This document shows positions 26,974-28,122 of a stretch of 28,122 nt of DNA, one piece after another. Both the position numbers and the translations under genes were made by a program. Source of the stretch: JABMPO01 sp964539785. Its GTDB lineage: Bacteria; Fidelibacterota; Marinisomatia; Marinisomatales; TCS56. The notes under the pieces are model-generated. The model saw only the letters and a list, made by a program, of their open reading frames with translations, was not told the origin of the DNA and made no database searches. Position 1 is the stretch's first letter; the number at the start of each line of letters is the position of its first letter. The stretch is from the NCBI GenBank assembly GCA_964539785.1, contig CAZIJQ010000031.1, positions 1 through 28,122 on the forward strand, read 5' to 3'.

Positions 26974-27531
26974 TTAAAAACTATACCCAATTCCAGCACC
27001 CACCCAAGGCATTTCATAATCACCGTCATCGAATAAAGCATAAGCGGATAGTCTGAACAGTATTCGAGGATTTATGATAGCAAATTGATAATTAATAATG
27101 GGAGAATACCAAAACCAATTGTCATCAAATCCAATTCCACACCCCACTCTGGCAGAAGTAAAATGCGGAATCCTACTTGTTATCGACCCAGAAAATGTTA
27201 TTCCATCGAAACTTATTCCAAGCCCAATCTCTCCATTCAACAATCGATTAATTTCCCGTTCATAGTTGACTGAACCAAATAAATTTAATCCAAGTGCAGT
27301 TAGCCACAATTTAGATGAATAGTCATCATCTTCAAGTAATTCTTTTTCATAAATAGAAACACTTCCGGTATTAAATAATTCATCTCTTAACCTGTTAGAA
27401 AGTGTTCGAGCCTCATTTTCGGAGATTCCATCAGCAGACAGGTCAAGAACAGTGATAGGTATTTGAGCTACTAATGATGAAAAAAGTATGATTATTAGGG
27501 CAATTATATATCTTCCCACGATTGACTCCAT
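26974..27531 (-). CDS. Exported chimeric protein: CsgG-like N-terminus joined to a short beta-barrel-like C-terminus
   Basis: The 185-residue product has a signal peptide (residues about 1-22, ending SLVAQ). It continues ITVLDLSADGISENEARTLS, then NRLRDELFNTGSVSIYEKE, which looks like the first strand-helix unit of CsgG/TolB-N-type envelope proteins. That unit stops at about residue 65. The remainder (GLGISFDGITFSG..., ending WVGAGIGYSF) alternates like outer-membrane strands and ends in Phe. The middle of a normal CsgG-like domain is missing, so this may be an internally shortened protein or a distinct compact form. It lies between repeat copies A and B. The ribosome site before the ATG is weak. 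Confidence 0.65.
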   Translation of the reverse strand: MESIVGRYIIALIIILFSSLVAQIPITVLDLSADGISENEARTLSNRLRDELFNTGSVSIYEKELLEDDDYSSKLWLTALGLNLFGSVNYEREINRLLNGEIGLGISFDGITFSGSITSRIPHFTSARVGCGIGFDDNWFWYSPIINYQFAIINPRILFRLSAYALFDDGDYEMPWVGAGIGYSF

Positions 27532-27595
27532 TAGTTACCATGAATAAGGTAGTCAATTATATGAGATGCAAACAATAGACATTTTAAACCAAAAT

Positions 27596-27671
27596 CTCAA
27601 CTAAAAACAGAAATCCGAACCCGAAAATTGACCGGGTGGTGGTTAGTCTAATAGGTTGACAGACGAACTTC
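27596..27671. repeat. Dispersed imperfect repeat, copy B
   Basis: Matches copy A over 76 bases. The inner stem is kept but with swapped sequence: CCCG (27620-27623) with CGGG (27633-27636), where copy A has CGGG with CCCG. That is compensatory change supporting a real hairpin. It starts 33 bases past the stop of the small minus-strand gene at 27705. Confidence 0.8.
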
Positions 27672-27704
27672 GATAATTTTTTTCTAGATAATCCAGATTG
27701 GTGA

Positions 27705-27881
27705 TCACTTTTTTTGTATTGTAAATAGAATTCCAAATAACAAGGCTGTGTTAGCGGCATGGAAGTAATTGATATTGTGCTGGACGTCGATAATACTCAA
27801 GCCAAACAGCTTGCTTATTAATCCGGCCAAGACAAATAGAGTAGCTAAAATCCAACAAACTCTAGTGATTTGTTCGTTCAT
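27705..27881 (-). CDS. Small two-helix membrane protein (58 residues)
   Basis: The minus-strand ATG (27879-27881) is preceded by AAGGGA at ideal spacing. The frame encodes MNEQITRVCWILATLFVLAG, then a polar turn (about residues 26-42, ending NINYFHAAN) and a second hydrophobic segment TALLFGILFTI ending in QKK. Two membrane helices with a basic end are a sensible topology. I recognise no family. Its stop is 33 bases from repeat copy B on its 3' side, and repeat copy C lies on its 5' side, so it behaves like a one-gene unit bounded by repeats. Confidence 0.65.
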   Translation of the reverse strand: MNEQITRVCWILATLFVLAGLISKLFGLSIIDVQHNINYFHAANTALLFGILFTIQKK

Positions 27882-28078
27882 TCTAATCCCTTTCTATGAT
27901 ATTATTCTTGTATGAATTTTTAATCTTTCGGACTTTTAAACCAAAAAATTAAGGTGAACTTTTAGTATTACAGAAGTACTGGACCAAGCATACAAAAAGT
28001 ACTGTAAACCTTACCTCGAAGGTATAGTTTTATTGTAAGTTAGTCAAGGGTACTGGAGTGGCGTTTATTAACCATAAG
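27882..28078. other. AT-rich non-coding stretch upstream of the small membrane protein gene
   Basis: About 200 bases with no supportable gene. The 13-mer TTTTAAACCAAAA here (around 27935) also occurs just before repeat copy B (around 27573), a sign of older shared sequence. Any promoter for the small minus-strand gene would lie here, but I see no convincing boxes. Confidence 0.5.
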
Positions 28079-28122
28079 CTCAACGAATAACGGAAAATGA
28101 CTAGGTGGCGGTGTTAGTGTAA
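28079..28122. repeat. Dispersed imperfect repeat, copy C (cut by the window end)
   Basis: Begins CTCAACGAATAACGGAAAA, as copies A and B do, lacks about 12 bases of the middle, and continues TGACTAGGTGGCGGTGTTAGTGTAA, matching the GGTGGCGGTTAGT core. The rest lies outside the window. Confidence 0.65.

Overview
The window looks like a metagenome-derived contig of a Gram-negative bacterium. It has outer-membrane-type beta-barrel proteins, many signal peptides, AT-leaning codon use and one assembly gap of 100 N. Secreted FecR/barrel proteins, a complete DNA-processing operon and a large-type SRP RNA in a diderm fit an uncultivated lineage of the FCB side of the tree (Neomarinimicrobiota-like). 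That placement is inference and no marker here proves it.

Region 1 (1-6728) encodes envelope proteins. Two tandem paralogues each combine a signal peptide, a FecR domain, an acidic/proline linker and a C-terminal barrel carrying calcium-type Asp-rich repeats. The first is split only by a false scaffold gap. Between the second paralogue and a signal-peptide protein lies a 73-codon gene at 4914-5135 with one in-frame TGA. Read as selenocysteine it gives a CxxU motif and a full SelW/Rdx-like protein. I regard it as the strongest discovery in the window. A small coiled-coil protein and a small exported protein follow.

Region 2 (6825-7160) is RNA: tRNA-Ala(CGC) and an SRP RNA with an Alu domain.

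Region 3 (7234-17086) is one long + strand run of mostly touching or overlapping genes: dnaX, ybaB/ebfC, recR, pgsA, pgpA, cinA, thpR, recA, recX, a degenerate PurL-like protein that appears to have lost its catalytic residues, and pepE. It joins replication, recombination and repair, phospholipid synthesis and nucleotide salvage.

Region 4 (17205-19605, minus strand) holds an AGCS Na+/alanine symporter followed by an overlapping inositol-monophosphatase (suhB) gene. Region 5 (19731-26638, plus strand) holds comEC, an rnhB-yraN fusion, lepB, a cell-envelope protein, a probable lipoprotein, a second copy of the small coiled-coil family, and a membrane-anchored coiled-coil protein ending at a clear intrinsic terminator.

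Region 6 (26690-28122) differs in style. It is sparse, with two small minus-strand genes, one of them only 58 codons, each followed closely at its 3' end by a copy of a roughly 75-bp imperfect repeat; a third repeat copy runs off the window end. This cassette-like layout resembles an integron array, but the attC match is imperfect and no integrase is visible.
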